DNA from: Temnopleurus reevesii
Taxonomy: Eukaryota > Echinodermata > Echinoidea > Temnopleuroida > Temnopleuridae
Length of the DNA: 64,000 bases
Direction of reading: 5' to 3'
NCBI GenBank assembly: GCA_036244855.1
Contig: BQKZ01001308.1
Span: 1 to 64,000 of the forward strand
Shown here: positions 50,859-61,561 of the stretch, piece by piece
Numbering within the stretch: the first letter of the stretch is position 1
How the letters are laid out: the number at the start of each line of letters is the position of its first letter
Notes under the pieces: model-generated
Seen by the model: only the letters and a program-made list of their open reading frames with translations
The model's database searches: none
Told to the model about the DNA's origin: nothing
Position numbers and translations under genes: made by a program

Positions 50859-52256
50859 TTGTGTGTGTACGCACATGCATTCCTGAATACCGTCACTCTT
50901 GACAATGTGTATAGTATATTTTATACAACACAAAATAGCCAGGATCCGTGGACTACTTTTCGTTGAAAAATCAAATTAGTTGTCCATGGTAGGGATTTCC
51001 ATGATTGATATTACAAAATTGGTTGTGTGTGTGTGTTTGTATATGTATTGTATGTAAATCTATGGTTGCCTCTATTTTTTCTGTTTTGTATATATCCACG
51101 TTTAGCCAGTATATGCAAGTGTTGTCAGCCAAAGTTCACAATTGAAGCCACTTAAAGTGTGTGTGTGTGTGTTTATTTATTTGTTTGTTTGTTTAGTGTG
51201 GAGCTATTTTTCCTGATGTTTATAGCCACGTTTAGAGAGTAGAAATTCAGATGTTGCCAGCCAAAGTCCACAATTGAAGCCACTTAAAGTGTGTGTGTTT
51301 GTGTGTGTGAGTATGTGTTTGTTTGTTTGTTTGTTTAGAGTGGAGCTAGAATCTTTTGGCAAAAGTAAAGGAAAAAAAAAGCCTACTGGAACTACATTTT
51401 CCTTGTACAAAATTTATGCAAACTATGGATTTCAGCAGTGACAGGGTCAAAAGCTTAAGTCACTATATAATGACATTCTTGAATACCATTGTATGCTTCC
51501 AGGCTGCTAATCATGATATCATTATGGTATTATCCAGAGTTCATCTAAATTGGTAGTCAGATTGACGTAAACTTTGCACTAGGAGAATCCCACCACCTGT
51601 CCGTCTCTCACAAGTGATTAAGTGGTGTAGTAGTCTACCAATCACAGACTCAACACTCACAAAATTAGAACTCTGGGCTGTGTAACCTCGAGATTTCTGA
51701 TTAATCTCTAATTCAAAGGATCAATTCTGATTGGTCACTGGTCAGTCTATTGATGAAGATGTTCAAGTAACAAAGATCTAGATTGGCCATTTTCGTTAAA
51801 GATTAATTGCAAAAATGAATGTTAGAGGGCCCTGATCTGATTAAAATCACTAGAATGACACACTAACACCACACAGTATTATTAATGGAAATCCGCAACT
51901 AGTACGCAATTAATGAAAATGTGCATGCATGAATTTTAGAGAATTCACTAAATTTGAGAGCTAAGTACACATTAGTAGCTTGCTATTTTCAGTTTTTAAG
52001 AGATCACTGTACACATGTCTATGGGCATTCTAATAAGCAAAAATTTTAGGGAATGCACAGAAAAATGTTACTTTTCAGAATTGATTAACAGTTTTAGACA
52101 TTGAGGAAACATTTTCAACACTTTACTATACAATTTATGTGAATACGTTGCTAATCAAAACATCTTTTGTCAGCATAGCGATCCTGCTAAAATGCATTGC
52201 AAATTACAATGCAATATGAGTAAAATAAAGCCCCCTCTTATCGTCTATAGTATGAT
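50451..52256. repeat. Segmental duplication, copy 2
   Basis: Partner of 47641-49724. It contains (GT)n runs and an internal duplication of GCCACTTAAAGTGTGTGTG at about 51148 and 51279. From 51869 to 52256 it matches 49337-49724 with no gap and one visible mismatch (A at 52213 against G at 49681), although sequence just upstream of that block is clearly diverged. Confidence 0.9.
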
Positions 52257-53880
52257 TTTACTCAGATCTCTCCCTTTTATTTTTATTTCCATGATAGGCG
52301 ATTATTCTAAAAATTATCTGCATCACTTTTCAATGATACTTTTCTTGTGTAATAGACTAGGTTACACATAAATGTTAGGGTGTACTTAACTCATATTGAT
52401 ATTGTTATCCAATTTTCAGGTTGTCTACGTTTGTCATATTATAACAAACATTCTGTGTATACATACAATAAGATCGCTTGCATTGAATTTTACCATGTTC
52501 TAATGAAATTATCTTATGACCAAATTGAGAAAAAAAAAATCGGGAAATAAAAATATTTCAAATTTAGAAAATTGAGACTTCTTTTGTTATGCCAAAAAAA
52601 GTTAAACACAAATTTTAAGTGAGTAATATATTTGTCACATTTGTTTACATTGGGTTGATATACCTAAGTATTATAAGTCTATCAATTTTGTATGTTTATC
52701 TTATTAAGTTTAACCAGGATTTTCTTCCAAGTATATAATTTATGCATATGACTGTAATTTAGTTAAAAGAAATGGAGGGAAATGCAAGAAATATATTTCC
52801 ACATTCTGTACTTTGTGTCTGATATGTAGTTTATGAATAATATAAACCAGCATCTTCTTACGGAATCTCTATTGGCAGTATTTTATGGCCAACGTGTGGG
52901 CGTCATCGAGGGGGGAACAAAAGCATTTAAACGAATCCATCCCTGGAATTCAACTAATGTTAACGTATTGTCTTCAAAACGTCCAGGGTTTGCAAATTTT
53001 ATTCTACATTCCTCCCGTAATGGTTGAAAGGCGAGAGAAGATATTGTGCAGAGCAGAATTGAATATGTGAATTGTAAACTGAGATTCCTATAGGATGATG
53101 ATTTTATTCAGACTAGATTCTATGAAGCAGTCTTGACATTTCCATGAGACATCTCCAATTTCCCACATGGGTATGATCATTCAATTAGAATAGCCAGAGA
53201 TGGATTTTTGTTTTCATTCCTATAACCATCGAAGAACTAAAATAACTCGCCCTCTTACAAAGAGGCATTTCTACCTACGCATAATTCAATTCTCCATTTT
53301 TTTTTCTCAAGGTGAATCATTAAGTGTATTTGTAAGAGGGATGCGCACATTATATACAGTACATGTACCATTTATGTTGTTCTGTAAGAATACGTGAGTG
53401 ATAAATACAAGTATCTAGACTGCTATTTTTAGATAACTAAAAACATTTATTGAAGAATGCCTTTTTGCATTGATTTTCATTTTAATTTTCATAAACACGG
53501 GTATTCTTTGACCTATGTGTTGCTCAAGCTCATCGTAATTAAGTTAAACCAATTATACATATCTTGTGATAGGGAGAGGGAGGTTCAAAGAAAACGCTGG
53601 CCAAAAACACTTTTCATGCATTTCTGCCAAAGCAAGAATGCATTAATATACTGTAAATTTTTCTTGAAATTGTAATTTACTACATTTACCTTTGTAATTA
53701 AAGGCTCTCATCAATAACATTAACACACAGTTGAATAGGATGCCTATTGAATAATCATGATGTTGGGATTTCATTATGTTGGTGCTATACTATCTGTTAA
53801 CGATACTGTCGCTTTGTGGAAACACAGATGTTGTAACTCAGAATAGAAGTTACTAACCTGATTTGGCACAATTTACAATA
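52257..53880. other. AT-rich intron sequence, nothing recognised
   Basis: No repeat family or exon was identified. Short frames around 52833-53070 have no recognisable content. Confidence 0.5.
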
Positions 53881-53894
53881 TCATACAATACTGA

Positions 53895-54440
53895 TAATAT
53901 AATGATGGTAATTGTAATGATGGTGGTAATGATGGTGGTAATGATGATGATGATGGAGATGGTGATGATGATGATGATGATAATTACAGAGTTGGTGAAC
54001 ACCATTTAGGAACAGAATGGGATCCCTGTGCGATGCAGTGGGTCTGCTTTATCAGCATTTGCCATGAACTGGTCAAGTGTGAAGGAAATATAGGGTGTGG
54101 TGGTGGCAGATGATATGGTTAAGAAAATAGTGATCATGGTGATAATGATGTAGGGAAGAAACATTGGTTAGGACGGAATGATATGGATAGGGCAAGCATG
54201 TGTAATCTTTATATGCTGGATGAATCTTTCCCCCATTTAGAAATGGAGGCGTAAGATCTTCAACCCATATATTTATAGTGAGAATACTTATCTAGGTCGA
54301 GGGAATAATGTGTGTTTCCCCCTTTTTTTAGAGTCATTGTGATTGTGGCTGTAGTAGTAGTGGTATTTGTAGTGATGCGTGATGATTATGTTGTCATTTT
54401 GGAGGTAGTGATAATGATAAAAGTGGTAATTTGCATGTGT
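53895..54440. repeat. GAT/GGT-rich simple repeats
   Basis: (GATGGTGGTAAT)-like and (GATGAT)n runs lie at 53900-53985, with further GTAGTAGTAGTG and TGATAATGAT patches up to 54425. These are microsatellites; no gene. Confidence 0.85.
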
Positions 54441-56138
54441 CTGTATTTGTATATATGTGTTTCGAGAGGGATTTGTGTGAATGTACAGTGTCTAGAGGAT
54501 TTATGCTTGCATGCAATTGTTTCAGAAGGAAATATTTCATTTTGTAATAGCAATATATTTTTACATTTATACATCTATATGTACCTATTCCTAATAGTCC
54601 TCTTCTAATTACTTCACCTATCTTCATCCCCACCAACCTTTCCTCTCTTCTCCATCTTCTCTCTCCTCTTCTCTCCTTGGTAAGGTATATTAGCGTCACT
54701 GGTGATGGTGCGTTGCCTACCGGCCTTGATCAAAATGATGCATTCATATGGAACGCTACCCACCCCACTTATGCATGCTAGCCAAACATAACATCGAATA
54801 TCAAAGCAATATCACCTATACCTCCAACTAGCTCAATATAGATCTTTTTATGTTATGATGGCCTGGTTGCACCAAACCAATTCCATGTTCGCAGTGTGAG
54901 AGCATTGATGTTGATATATGACCAGATCTATTGCTGTCTTGATACAGTGTAACAGGGACCAATTGTTTTTTCATGTTATTGAGGATGTCATTTGGGTTGC
55001 CAAAACGATAATTATAGCATTGGAAATTAACATGGAAATGACTGATCTGTTTTGCAGTAAAGTTCAACCAAATTTCTCTATTTAGAGAGAGGGATTTGTT
55101 GAATTTTAGGCTAGTTACTCCTACTTTCACTTCAACTTCTAGTTCAACCACTCATAAGTGGTTCTACTGTATTCTATAGTCCTACCAGTAACATAGCTAC
55201 TGCTTCTCGTAATGTTTTAATTATGATGATATAATACTTCAACATCTAACATAGAAAGTGTTTCATAGGGAAGCACTATATTCAATCAATCAGCCTTTCT
55301 GACGTTGTTTCTGGCTTGAATTCTTTCAAATACAGCCTCACAGTATGTCACCATTCTTGAAAGAAGAAAGGTCTATTTTTCTGTTAATTATGATGTAGTC
55401 TTTAAATACAGAATGGGCTTTAGTACATCCTTACAAGACATTAGGGTGAAACATTTGTTGAAAAAGCTGAATAATTAATGGCAATTCTTTCTTTATTTGA
55501 TGATACCTGTTTACTACTCTGTCTCAGAACACAACTTCTACATGTAGCTTTATTGATTATTTCATTATTGATTTGTTTTGAATGATGAGAGTGTATAGAG
55601 GTATACCCCAGCATAGGTGATGTGTAGCAGTGTATTGTACATGAAGGACAAGCAATGGGAGAGAAAGGGGTGGGTGGCTAATCAGCATGATAAATGTGAT
55701 AGTTTAGTTGAACAGAAGGAGACAAATATGTTATATTTTATTTCATTCCATATTCCCCTTTTAAAGAAGAATGAATCCTAGAGGATAATATACACCTATA
55801 AGAAAGGTATCATATACCACTACTAATCAGACTGGATCAAGCTCTAAAATAAATTCAGAAAAGTGTAAATTTCCCGATATTTTAGAACAGGTCTTCGTCT
55901 GCTATCACATTACATTACACATTACAAAGATTTAATACGCTTAATTAGTTATGTTCGCTCATCAAACAAGTATCTGTATTGCAATTTGCACTTGGTACAC
56001 ATGTATATGATCAACTTTGTCATCATAAACGAGTGTCTCGATCACTGTTATTGCTTTATATTGTTACCAAACGCCTTCATTAAGAGCATCATCATCACCA
56101 CCATCATCATGTTCATTATCATCATCATCATCGTCATC

Positions 56139-56169
<31 letters not shown>

Positions 56170-57987
56170 CCATCACCATCACTTACTACCTTGTAATTTC
56201 TGTGAAATAAGGACTTAATTTTTATTTCATCTGAGCGAATATTTCAGTAATATGAACTGTAAAGCATGGTAATATCCTTCAAGGGAGCACATGTATTTAA
56301 GGCCGGCCGGGGCTCTTCCCACAAAATAGATTTATAGATCCAAACTTTCTTCCAGGTCAAGCCCCATTGTCCTAGCACTCACTGAAACCATGCTTTGGAT
56401 GCGCCGCCAGAACAACACCGGGGCATAGCACATCAACTCATTAATTATGCATTTCTCATTGAATTGATGTCCACTAGACGGGAGGAGCATTCTATGGGGG
56501 AAGAATAGGAAGGAAGGGTAGTGGGAGGTATTGAAAAGAATGAGGAATTCAGTTGCTGTTACAGTGTAAAAATGCTGAATGCCAGAGAGTGAATACACAG
56601 TACAAACTACACACTGAAAAAATATTGGTGTTGAATTTAACACCAGCAGAAATCTGAATAGGACCACACCAGAAAGGGTTATAATATAAAGTAATTATTT
56701 GTACAAAATATGCAACCATTGTAAATACGATGGTGATAGATGTATAACTTTATTCAACACTACTTCATACAAAGATTAGCGCATACCTGAATGATGTATT
56801 TGCAATGATATCATACTTTTTTGCAATTTTTTCACTTGATCTCCAGATTGTCATGCAGAAAATGAATTTTGTGACTTACTTCCTGTGCCTGGAGGATTTG
56901 TAATACAATGTTTAGATATTAGGTAACTTGTATTTAACTAAGTGGCTACATGTACATCCATCTAGTGTAATTATGCAAGTGAAAATTCAATCAATTTGGT
57001 TTTCCCCAACTCTATTCACTGCAGACAGCTTGTACAAGTGGGAAAGGATCTTTAGGGAAGATCACTGTATGCAGTGTGAGAAGTATTATGTCGAACATTG
57101 AAGCAGAATTATTAGATTTAGATTATGTGGGTCAAAGTGGATCCTCTAATAAGCTATTCTGCGTTTTACAATGTGTGTAGAATATGCAAGCATTGTGGTA
57201 TATGGCAGCTCAAACCCTTGTCTTTCAACGAGAGGTTCATGATTGCAAACCTACCATGTGACATTTATCTTTCAGCACAAAATTCATCCACATTGTGCTT
57301 CACTTCACCCAGGTTAGGAGAATGGGAACCTTGCAAGAATGTTTCAAATTTGAAATGCCATGTGCACTGGTGTATGCCAGGATAAATAGCCAGTATAAAT
57401 AGCCAGTGTGATAATTATACAAAAAGCCTTTGATGCATTATAAGGTGGCTCAGTTTTTTCAGAATTGAATTACTTGGTTCTTAATAGCAGTAGATGACAA
57501 TATTTACAAAATGAATAAGTACTTTTCTTGTATTCATATGGACACAGTTAATACTTGAAAATGCATCTACAAATTGCAGTTAGAACGGTGGGCTTTGACA
57601 CATCTGCATGAAGCAAAGGCCAAAGTCCATTGGTGTTTATATATTGCAGTTTAGGGGGGAGGGGGAGAGAGAGATATAGAGAGAAATCATACAATGTTAG
57701 ATGTTCATTCCAGAAGAAAAATAAAAACCATAGTGGATTGAACCACAACGTAACCATTCAAAATACACAACCAGGAATCAATTATTAAATCAATTTGTAA
57801 CAGCTTGGTTTACAGTGCAGACCACAATGCCCAAGTCCACCATACACCCTTTAAGAGTAAATTACTAAGACTAATAATTGTCAGAAAGCCCCCTGTTTTG
57901 ATAAACACAGGATCTTTCCATTACGCTTCTATATAGATCCTCCCCTATCCTGCCACGTATACTAATCACAAAAGTTATGTTTGGAGA
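54441..57987. other. Intron sequence with a (CAT)n microsatellite
   Basis: A (CAT)n tract lies at about 56085-56185. A short GA tract is at 57655-57685. The 54828-55151 minus-strand frame and the 57125-57385 frame lack recognisable content. Nothing else was identified. Confidence 0.5.
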
Positions 57988-58017
57988 GTTACCGTGGTAA
58001 CATATCAAATGACGTGA
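57988..58017. promoter_or_regulatory. RFX X-box followed by a CRE-like site
   Basis: GTTACCGTGGTAAC (57988-58001) is a perfectly palindromic pair of RFX half-sites with a GT spacer. TGACGTGA (58010-58017) eight bases later is one step from a CREB/ATF site. The same X1/X2 order is known from MHC class II promoters, where RFX and CREB bind together, but at a different spacing. Its position is about 1.9 kb upstream of RIM exon 2. Function is inferred. Confidence 0.5.
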
Positions 58018-58596
58018 TCCGGCAGATGATATGTGTTTTTCAGGATCTCCCCGTCATTTTTAGCCTATTTTAATCACTCGCCCTTAATGATTAATAATTT
58101 TTGTTATAAGAGTCCTTATTCAAGTACATACAAGCTCATGAATCACCCACAACTTCCTAACTGTCAATGTGAAGATTTTATATTTTTGTGTTCCTAAATG
58201 TCTTTGAGAAAAGTTTCACTCATACAGTGCTAATTTAATAAAAACCTCCTAGGGTGAAATGTGCTGTAAGAGGTTTTCTTTAGTTTGAGAATAAAGATTA
58301 CATTTTGACAAATGATACGATACTTTCAGAATGTTTAAAAGGCAGGATCAGTGTGATTTCAGAGTTGAAATCATGTTTATTTCTGATTATTGCATATATT
58401 TTCTGGCTTGTTCTTGAAATGTCAAGTCATGTATGTTATGGTTGCCTCAAATCAATATACATGAGCAAACATTACGCAGATGACAAGCTGACAAGGCGTG
58501 TCATCTGGAATTTTTAGAACAGGTTTTGTAAACATCAAGATATTTCTAAATTCATAGAAATTGATGATGCCCTTTATTGCAACTAATTGAATCAAT

Positions 58597-58893
58597 CAAT
58601 AGATAATGATAATAATAACAATAGGTGCAATTTATATAGCGCACATATCCACTCTGTGGAGTGCTCAAGGCGCTTTGCATCATTATTATCCTGGCTCTAG
58701 CCCGGCGTTCACCAGCGCACATGGCATTTCAAAGGAAAAATATTCCTACCAGGTACCCATTCATCTCACCTGGGTTGAGTGCAGCACATTGTGGATGAAT
58801 TTCTTGCTGATGGAAATTAATGCTATTGGAATCTTTGACCCTCTTGTTGAAAGACGAGAGTCAGAACCACTATACCACACCGCCTTCTACTTT
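58597..58893 (-). mobile_element. tRNA-derived SINE, minus strand, full-length-looking
   Basis: On the minus strand: GGTGTGGTATAGTGGTTCTG (A-box TGGTATAGTGGTT), then a degenerate B-box GGGTCAAAGATTC. The body AGCAAGAAATTCATCCACAA and CCAGGTGAGATGAATGGGTA follows, with the tail TGCGCTATATAAATTGCACC and (ATT)n-like repeats. It is the best-preserved SINE in the window. Body and tail match the copies at 8846 and 39391. Confidence 0.85.
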
Positions 58894-59292
58894 AAAGGGA
58901 TTCTGAGACCCAAAATAATAATTTTCTAGTTGGTAGTGTACGCACACCAACTCCCCTTATCATCACATTATATTAAAAATGTATTTAGTTTTTATCATAT
59001 TGAATTTAGAAGTTAGTAGGAAATAGGGACATGCATACAAAGAGCACGCATGCATTCAAGAAGTCACACAACTTATCTGACTCGTATTTGGGCCCATTGC
59101 GTCGATCGTAAACAAGATGTTTATTTGCATATAACTCGTATAACTAGTGATCGATATCATGTCGGATAAAGTTATTTTGGTTTCATTTTATTTACTGAAT
59201 GATGTACAAATAATTTCTCTTCACCTCAGATACCCTTTAAACTGCATTTGATCGTATTCTAAATTTCGAACCCCTTCTTGCTTCTTCCACAG

Positions 59293-59408
59293 ATCGCTGA
59301 TATCACAAATATCAACAAAGCGGAACAGACCGTGAAGGTTATCAGTGAGGAGAATAGAGTGAAGAACGTCCAACAAAATGGCCCAGTCTGCTAAATTTGT
59401 CACAAAAC
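59293..59408 (+). pseudogene. Decayed tandem copy A of RIM exon 2 (5' part)
   Basis: The sequence from the acceptor (CTTCTTCCACAG ending at 59292) to about 59408 is highly similar to the first part of exon 2. Over 32 aligned codons from the shared AACAAAGCGG/AGCAAAGCGG point I count nine differences: six synonymous, two missense, and one nonsense at 59392-59394 (TAA where exon 2 has CAA, Gln102, between the first two zinc-ligand Cys). A two-base length difference near the exon start also breaks the frame from exon 1, so splicing it in would reach a stop within about 15 codons. Similarity ends abruptly after the second Cys codon. It is a dead duplicate or, less likely, a poison exon. Confidence 0.85.
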
Positions 59409-59582
59409 CTGTCATACATGAGAAAATACTAAAATACACTAAACTCTATCTTTTTAAAACTTTAAAACTTCGTGTTTATTAACTGGTCATTTCAGGAGGA
59501 TGTCAACTTATTGTTAAAAGCAACTCAAGCAGCATTCTTTCTACATTCTACCTTTCCTCCAACTTTCCTCTCCTTTCCTCTA

Positions 59583-59652
59583 CTGTGCCTTGAGCATCCA
59601 GCAGGATGGATTCAGCACATTATAAATTGCATCTATTATTATCATTATTCAT
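59583..59652 (+). mobile_element. SINE 3' fragment
   Basis: CTTGAGCATCCAGCAGGATGG through ACATTATAAATTGCATCTAT and TATTATCATTATT matches only the 3' end of the SINE body and its tail. It lies between the two degenerate copies of RIM exon 2. Confidence 0.7.
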
Positions 59653-59701
59653 AGATGGCCTTAATAGGCTTAACATCTCCTTCATCCTTAATCCACCACA
59701 G

Positions 59702-59790
59702 ATCATTACAGAAGGATACCAACCATTCAGATCAGATACTAAAGGTGAAGATAAAGCAGAGTGAAGAACATTCAGCATCCCCCAAATGTA
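59702..59790 (+). pseudogene. Divergent tandem copy B of RIM exon 2 (linker helix only)
   Basis: After CCACCACAG at 59701 the sequence reads RSLQKDTNHSDQILKV in the phase required by exon 1, against RSLQEDISKAEQTVKV in exon 2. An ungapped alignment of the first 45 bases matches at about 28 positions, with many transition differences. The frame is open straight through into exon 2, 210 bases downstream. No zinc-finger Cys pattern follows, so a spliced product would lack the finger. A GTGAAG donor-like site at 59745 would leave phase 0, which does not fit exon 2 entry. Probably an older, more decayed duplicate. Confidence 0.55.
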
Positions 59791-59911
59791 ACGATAATAA
59801 AATATATCAAAACCTTCCAAATAGTCGGAATAAATGCTGGCTCACATTAGAATTGATAAACAAATCCGCAAATAAGCTAATCTTTTCCTTAAAACTCTGT
59901 TTCTTCCACAG

Positions 59912-60119
59912 ATCGCTGCAGGAAGACATCAGCAAAGCGGAACAGACCGTCAAGGTCATCAGCGAAGAGAATAGGGTGAAGAACGTCCAACAAAATGGCG
60001 CAGTCTGCCAAATCTGTCACAAAACTAAGTTTGCCGATGGGGTAGGGCATTCCTGCAACTACTGCAATCTTAAGTCGTGTGCTAGATGCGGTGGGCGCGT
60101 CACGTTGCGTTCTAACAAG
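59912..60119 (+). CDS. RIM: RIM coding exon 2: linker helix and zinc finger (first six Cys)
   Basis: The exon is 208 bases: one base completing the split Arg codon, then 69 codons (protein residues 69-138). Residues 70-98 are a charged, helical linker. Residues 101-128 hold the FYVE-like zinc finger of the RIM/rabphilin Rab-binding domain: Cys101/104, Cys117/120 and Cys125/128, in the motif CQICHKTKFADG and then CARCGG. In known RIMs this finger binds the Munc13 C2A domain while flanking helices bind Rab3. The fourth Cys pair (WVCxxC) is expected in a later exon outside the window. The acceptor is TTTCTTCCACAG and the donor is AAG|GTGAGT. The same frame stays open upstream to 59655 because a degenerate exon copy happens to be in register, so the exon start rests on the splice consensus, the phase match to exon 1 and homology. 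Confidence 0.95.
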
Positions 60120-60557
60120 GTGAGTTTATCAACGTTTTCAAAGATTTCTAGAATATGAATGATAGGAATTCAGTGTTTGCTTGAGTGAGATTAAATCTTT
60201 CAGAAATAATTTTTGATATCTTTAAACAACAGGTTTCGAGTAATGAACATTTGAAATTGCTTGAGGAAAATTTTGTCATTAAAAATGAATGTAGTAATGA
60301 GAATGATTAATTATTTTTTTAAAGCAATGAAATGAGTTGGAGTATTTTGTAGTTTTGTTAATTGAAAGATGACACAATTTTAAACTTAATGATGCAACAA
60401 TATTGCTACTTATTTTGTGTACAGATTGCAGAATTTTCTTGTTTGGCTATTTATTCATAGAATGCATGAAATTGCGATACCCGGATTATGTGTCATAAAT
60501 CTGTTTGTATGGAATGCATGACTCCATGAACAATTGGTGATCCTTTCTTGCACTTAC

Positions 60558-61283
60558 AGGTCCACTATTATGACAATGTATGTTGACTTGTGGTGATCTA
60601 TGCTACCCTGAGCACCGCCTTTGTCAGTGAGAGAGCTCCCAAATATGTCCCATATATTTCATAATAATTTTGCTTTATATTTTAGAGAGGCAATTCGGGT
60701 ACGCCCCTAAAAATTCTCTTCATATTAAGAGAATATTAGGGGGCATTTGTAGAAATCCCTTGGAGGGGAACTTATTTGATTTACAAAAGATATCAAGATG
60801 TAATTACACCTGACCTAGCTGAACATACTTTGAATCATTCCTCATTATGTCTTATGTTAATTGGGAAATGTTTACAACTGACCATTATTAAGAGAGATTA
60901 ACTTGGTGAACAATAACATTGGAATGCAATTACTGATCAATGGAGTACCAAGTGAATGTTTCCACATTTCTATCAATAGAAACAACAGGCTCAATGGTAA
61001 AATGATTCAAGGTATGTTCAGGTCAGGTGGAAGTACATCCTAATATCTTTTGTAAATAAAATAAGTTCCTCTCCAAGGGATTTCTACAAGTATGACCTCA
61101 CATACAGTACTCTGCATATGAAGAGAATTTTAAGGGGCGTTCCCAAATTGCCTCAATAAAATATACAGAAATATTATTATAAAATATATAGGACACATTT
61201 GATAGCTCTCTCACTTACAAAGATGATGGTAAGGGTAGCATATATCACCAGAAGTCAACATGCATTGTCATAATAGTGGACCT
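60558..61283. mobile_element. Foldback family B element (726 bp), nearly complete
   Basis: The left end AGGTCCACTATTATGACAAT and the right end ATTGTCATAATAGTGGACCT are inverted. The arms run about 280 bases each, including AAATCCCTTGGAGGGGAACT on the left and its complement AGTTCCTCTCCAAGGGATTT (near-perfect) on the right. It is flanked by TTAC (60554-60557) and TTAA (61284-61287). The interior has no frame. A truncated relative lies at 7965-8658. Confidence 0.9.
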
Positions 61284-61339
61284 TTAATGATAGCAGTGTT
61301 TCAGTATTGGAACCTAAGAAAAGGTCCCGGTTGTTCGTA

Positions 61340-61561
61340 AAGGTTACCAGTCATTTGTAAAGTTGTGCATATCTCTACGAACAGCTTTAGGAAACTGCAT
61401 TGTGTTTCATGAAGCTGTTTGTAGATCCACGCATGACTCTACGAACGACTGGTAACCTTTTCTCTTGTGGGATTCAACACCAGGGGTTCTCATTGAGTGC
61501 AGAAAAAGGTCACCAGTTGTACGTAGAGTCTGAAGAGATCTACAAACAGCCTTATGAAGCA
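61340..61561. repeat. Palindromic repeat with a third arm
   Basis: AAAGGTTACCAGTCATTTGT (61340) pairs with ACGAACGACTGGTAACCTTT (to 61461), and the arms continue through ACGAACAGCTT and AAGCTGTTTGTAGA. A third, parallel arm, AAAGGTCACCAGTTGTACGT, lies at about 61506-61561. Probably a damaged foldback element. Confidence 0.7.

Larger units (their letters stand above)
10360..59911 (+). other. RIM intron 1 (about 49.6 kb)
   Basis: The intron is bounded by a GTAAGT donor at 10360 and a TTCTTCCACAG acceptor ending at 59911, and splicing across it joins a split Arg codon cleanly. It is AT-rich and built mainly from minisatellites, polypurine/polypyrimidine tracts, foldback elements, SINEs and a segmental duplication, annotated separately. 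No additional RIM exon compatible with phase 2 entry was recognised. Vertebrate RIMs have alternatively used sequence between these two coding blocks, so a missed short exon remains possible. Confidence 0.85.

Noticed and set aside
59655..60158. A single 167-codon exon
   Set aside because: The functional exon is bounded by a strong acceptor at 59911 and donor at 60120; the longer frame arises from the in-register degenerate copy B and run-on past the donor.
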